This document shows positions 48,780 to 49,691 of a stretch of 49,691 nucleotides of DNA, one piece after another. The notes beneath the pieces are model-generated. The model made no database searches. It was not told where the DNA came from and worked only from the letters and a program-made list of their open reading frames with translations. A program made the position numbers and the translations under genes. Origin of the DNA: Microcaldota archaeon (GTDB taxonomy: Archaea > Micrarchaeota > Micrarchaeia > Anstonellales > Bilamarchaeaceae); contig JAFGPA010000012.1 in NCBI GenBank assembly GCA_016926175.1, positions 1 to 49,691 on the forward strand. Direction: 5' to 3'. Within the stretch, counting starts at the first letter, position 1. Each line of letters starts with the position of its first letter.

Positions 48780-49691
48780 ATGGTCGAAAAAATAATCAGG
48801 AAAACTCCTGAAGAAAAAAATTCAAATGGATTTAAGAGGGTAAAACTTCTGGCTTCCGTAGCACTCGCAGGAACACTTGCAGCATGCGGCAGCAGGGAGG
48901 AATCTGCACCTGGCATACCATCTGCAGGCGGTGCTGTAGGAAGTGCCGGAGCAACATCCGGCGGATCAACAACCGGAGGAGCAGCAAATGCAGGCGGAAC
49001 AACCAGCAGCGGCGGTTCAACTCAGGCTGGAGGAAATGCCGGCGAAGCAGAAGGAGGAGCTCCTGCATGCCCGGTTAATGTAGAATATAATCTTAGCTGT
49101 GATTCACTCAGCTCAGTCCCGAAAACAATGGTAGTCGGAGAAGAAGTCAACCTTGGCGTTTCAAACGGGGCAATAGTAGTCAGGCTGGCAGAAATAACTG
49201 GCCGAAACTTTGATACGGCGCAGTGGCACGCTTCAAACGAGACATGCGATCAATATCAGATCAGCATCAGTGAAGGACAAAGCTCGGATCTTTGGGTAGC
49301 TACCAATGTAGTCAATGTAAGGGTAAACGAAATTTCACCCGATCCAGTGACACAGGTGGCACTTGTAAATGTTGTATTCTCGGCCGTCTGTGAAGGCGGG
49401 GCCGGAGGCAGTGCCGGAGAAGGTGGAACAACTTCCGGAGCTGGAGGTCAGGCAACTGGCGGCACTGGAAACAGTGCAGGCATTGGAGGTTCTTCTGGAG
49501 AAGCCGGCGTTGGCGGAATTAGCGGCAGTGCCGGAATGTCTGGTGCTGGTGGAGCAACTGGTGGTGTTGGCGGAGTGTCTGGTGCTGGTGGAGCAACTGG
49601 TGGTGTTGGCGGAGTATCTGGTGCTGGTGGAGCAACTTCCGGAGCCGGAGGTCAGGAAACTGGCGGGGCTGGAGGCAGCGTGACATCAGGA
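48780..49691 (+). CDS. Gly-rich secreted lipoprotein, paralogue 2 (partial, cut by window end)
   Basis: The frame is open to the end of the window (304 codons), so it is absent from the track. The signal ends in LAGTLAAC and the mature start is CGSREES, identical to paralogue 1. After a Gly/Ala/Thr linker comes a beta domain (CPVNVEYNLSCDSL, then VNLGVSNGAIVVRLAEITGRNF) matching the first domain of paralogue 1. A second, long Gly-rich region begins near residue 202 and is still running at the edge. An AGGTGATT ribosome binding site is 8 bases ahead. The function is unknown. Confidence 0.65.
   Translation, partial: MVEKIIRKTPEEKNSNGFKRVKLLASVALAGTLAACGSREESAPGIPSAGGAVGSAGATSGGSTTGGAANAGGTTSSGGSTQAGGNAGEAEGGAPACPVNVEYNLSCDSLSSVPKTMVVGEEVNLGVSNGAIVVRLAEITGRNFDTAQWHASNETCDQYQISISEGQSSDLWVATNVVNVRVNEISPDPVTQVALVNVVFSAVCEGGAGGSAGEGGTTSGAGGQATGGTGNSAGIGGSSGEAGVGGISGSAGMSGAGGATGGVGGVSGAGGATGGVGGVSGAGGATSGAGGQETGGAGGSVTSG
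49537..49637 (+). repeat. 39-bp tandem repeat in the lipoprotein Gly-rich region
   Basis: Two full copies (49537-49575 and 49576-49614) and a partial third encode the 13-residue unit SGAGGATGGVGGV. The nucleotide copies are nearly identical, so this is recent expansion within a low-complexity linker. Confidence 0.85.

Noticed and set aside
49369-49683. Track ORF 104 aa (plus strand) at the window end
   Set aside because: It is an out-of-frame reading of the Gly-rich lipoprotein repeat and consists of Leu/Glu/Ala shadows.
1-49691. CRISPR array, insertion sequence or integrase
   Set aside because: No regularly spaced repeats with unique spacers were seen. No transposase, integrase or terminal inverted repeats were recognised. 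The direct repeats found are within a tRNA intron and a lipoprotein gene.
47865-49691. Contaminating bacterial sequence at the window end
   Set aside because: The lipoproteins look bacterial, but the GGTGA ribosome binding sites and the TATA region shared with the archaeal PIN operon fit the rest of the window. Assembly chimera cannot be excluded without reads.

Overview
The window is archaeal. It encodes the small subunit of family D DNA polymerase, both primase subunits, an Orc1/Cdc6 initiator, RNase HII, TFE, aIF2-gamma, S6e, deoxyhypusine synthase, a 20S proteasome beta subunit with a PAC2-type partner, the KH/beta-CASP nuclease aCPSF1 (FttA), a Sec61-beta subunit and a tRNA-intron endonuclease. 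Promoters are A/T-rich TATA elements, many genes use GGTGA-type ribosome binding sites, and genes are packed with ATGA or TAATG junctions. PolD, a three-unit-looking splicing endonuclease and multi-intron tRNAs suggest a DPANN or early-branching euryarchaeal lineage. This placement is inferred, because no rRNA gene is present.

Layout. 1-803: a homing-endonuclease-like ORF running into an intron-containing tRNA-Arg(CCU). 835-8363: mixed genes (ACT protein, GNAT, secreted proteins, parvulin, Ser/Thr kinase, splicing endonuclease, HAD phosphatase, cupredoxin, a beta-rich secreted protein, RNase HII). 8425-10064: PolD small subunit with a UPF0147 protein. 10606-10897: tRNA-Arg(UCU) interrupted by three introns. 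10926-11091: two tandem tiny acidic peptides. 11181-17765: phosphoribosyltransferase, aCPSF1, proteasome beta, P-type ATPase, FKBP lipoprotein. 17783-27803: tRNA-Trp, PyrF, a membrane-tailed HerA-like ATPase, a run from nnrD to primase, a secreted SUMF1-like protein, Orc1/Cdc6 and tRNA-Ser. 27857-34383: translation and transcription genes, a glycosyltransferase and a Nudix hydrolase. 34400-40523: a compact five-gene membrane/ATPase operon of unknown function. 40564-47733: purB, conserved hypotheticals, HD hydrolase, SecG, PAC2, tRNA-Leu, peptidase and PIN protein. 47865-end: two paralogous Gly-rich lipoproteins, the second cut by the window edge.

The most unusual content is of three kinds. 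First, the tRNA genes: five tRNAs carry seven introns, including D-arm and T-arm introns with bulge-helix-bulge pairing derived here by hand. The same window holds a splicing endonuclease whose architecture resembles the broad-specificity three-unit form. Second, the five-gene operon at 34400-40523: two-TM coiled-coil protein, VirB4/HerA-like ATPase, two-TM protein, coiled-coil winged-helix protein, and a large bitopic protein with about 500 extracytoplasmic residues. It looks like an envelope-spanning machine. Third, small or surface proteins: the paired acidic micropeptides, the Gly-rich lipoproteins and a beta-barrel-like secreted protein.
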